Positions 43,320 through 43,762 of a stretch of 43,762 nt of DNA are shown here, piece after piece. The DNA comes from Phormidium sp. OSCR (GTDB taxonomy: Bacteria > Cyanobacteriota > Cyanobacteriia > Cyanobacteriales > Geitlerinemataceae). The position numbers and the translations under genes were made by a program. Position 1 is the first letter of the stretch. Each line of letters starts with the position of its first letter. The notes under the pieces were generated by a model. That model searched no databases. It was not told the origin of the DNA and was given only the letters and a program-made list of their open reading frames with translations. The stretch spans positions 1 to 43,762 of the forward strand of contig LJZT01000030.1 of assembly GCA_001314905.1 (NCBI GenBank). The letters run 5' to 3'.

Positions 43320-43647
43320 CTTCGGCGATATTATCTTAATTCCATTTCCTTTTACCGATCAAACCAGTTCCAAAAAACGTCCCGCAGTAGTAGTTAGCTC
43401 AAATCTGTACAATCAAGAACACCCAGATTTAATAATTATGGCTATTACCAGTCAGCGCTATATTGCGAGTCGGGTAGGCGATGTCGCCGTAGTCTATTGG
43501 AATGAGGCGGGTTTACTGAAACCTTCTGTTATCAAAGGCATTATTGCTACGGTGGAAAAAGGACTGGTGTTAAGACAACTTGGACAACTGCAAGAAACGG
43601 ATAGAGAAGCACTAGGCGATGTTTTACAGATTATTTTAGGTGAATAA
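43306..43647 (+). CDS. MazF/PemK-family endoribonuclease toxin
   Basis: A 113-aa protein with the CcdB/MazF-like fold. SYSFGDIILIPFPFTDQTSS, then KKRPAVVVSSNLYN, gives the conserved N-terminal strands. SVIKGIIATVEKGLVLRQLG follows, with the usual acid- and Thr/Ser-containing loop. MazF/PemK toxins cut mRNA at short sequence motifs. ATG 43306 is chosen because MTSYSFGD is the normal N-terminus; a longer frame starts inside the antitoxin gene. Full length, so probably active. No clear terminator is seen apart from the palindrome ~65 bp downstream. Confidence 0.88.
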   Translation: MTSYSFGDIILIPFPFTDQTSSKKRPAVVVSSNLYNQEHPDLIIMAITSQRYIASRVGDVAVVYWNEAGLLKPSVIKGIIATVEKGLVLRQLGQLQETDREALGDVLQIILGE

Positions 43648-43711
43648 ACAGAAAGCCGTTTTTTTAGGGTGCATCTCAATGCATGCGATCACTTCAGATA
43701 ACCCACCCCTG

Positions 43712-43758
43712 CCCCTCCCAGGAGGGGATTTTTCAAATATTTCCCCTCCTGGGAGGGG
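43712..43758. repeat. Perfect 17-bp-stem inverted repeat near the window end
   Basis: CCCCTCCCAGGAGGGGA (43712-43728) is perfectly inverted at 43742-43758 around a 13-nt A/T-rich loop. Each arm is itself nearly palindromic (CCCCTCC/GGAGGGG), so a cruciform with side arms is possible. It may be one end of a longer repeat cut by the window edge, and could also stop transcripts from the toxin gene. Confidence 0.85.
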
Positions 43759-43762
43759 TGCG

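Overview
The window is chromosomal DNA of a cyanobacterium, probably a filamentous Oscillatoriales-type strain. Four things point there. The largest RNA polymerase subunit is split into rpoC1 and rpoC2. The HIP1 octamer GCGATCGC recurs throughout genes and spacers. The gene order rpsT-tatD-rpoB-rpoC1-rpoC2 is the cyanobacterial one. There is also a glycine-tail-less RRM protein next to rpsU, heptanucleotide tandem repeats (STRR type), and several families expanded in cyanobacteria (NB-ARC/TPR proteins, a TRADD-N-associated membrane domain, DUF1574). I cannot name the genus from sequence alone.

Layout. 1-8.6 kb is mostly housekeeping: a Nudix hydrolase whose frame runs into a heptamer repeat, a small lipoprotein, folD, a TehB-like methyltransferase, glgC, a DnaJ-type chaperone, an unknown 353-aa protein, a DUF389 membrane protein and a tiny PEP-CTERM protein. 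8.6-14.5 kb is accessory: a STAND (NB-ARC) NTPase overlapping a TPR protein, facing a coiled-coil membrane protein with a cyanobacterial TRADD-N-associated 2TM-like domain, then a NurA-family nuclease. This resembles the conflict/signalling loci known from cyanobacteria. 14.5-20.4 kb is on the minus strand and holds a MerA-like flavin disulfide oxidoreductase bracketed by repeats, then a likely DUF1574/SGNH - PspA-like - PstS-like - TVP38/VTT envelope cluster. 20.5-31.5 kb is the RNA polymerase cluster with tatD and rpsT. 31.7-38.6 kb carries hisD, a secreted TPR protein, the rbp-rpsU pair with an interesting leader, a DUF4177-like secreted protein, a glycosyltransferase, a metallophosphoesterase and a polysaccharide deacetylase.

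The last 5 kb is the most mobile part. A remnant of an integron-type tyrosine recombinase points left. Just to its right are a perfect 14-bp-stem hairpin and a rightward sigma70-like promoter. These are followed by a two-gene TumE-family toxin-antitoxin pair and a well-formed attC-like recombination site. Next comes a hicAB pair whose toxin has lost its N-terminal half: it has been replaced by a 139-bp duplication of the antisense strand of a neighbouring gene. Further right are an unknown 118-aa/484-aa pair and a MazF/PemK-type toxin-antitoxin operon with an extra small gene. I read this as a decayed, sedentary mini-integron loaded with toxin-antitoxin modules; it is the strongest candidate for an unusual system here.

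A second theme is short repeats invading gene ends. Heptamer arrays encode the C-terminal tail of the Nudix protein and supply the last codons and stop of the TVP38 protein. A third theme is the rpsU leader, where a 23-codon ORF with a strong Shine-Dalgarno overlaps an intrinsic terminator. No tRNA, rRNA or CRISPR array was recognised.
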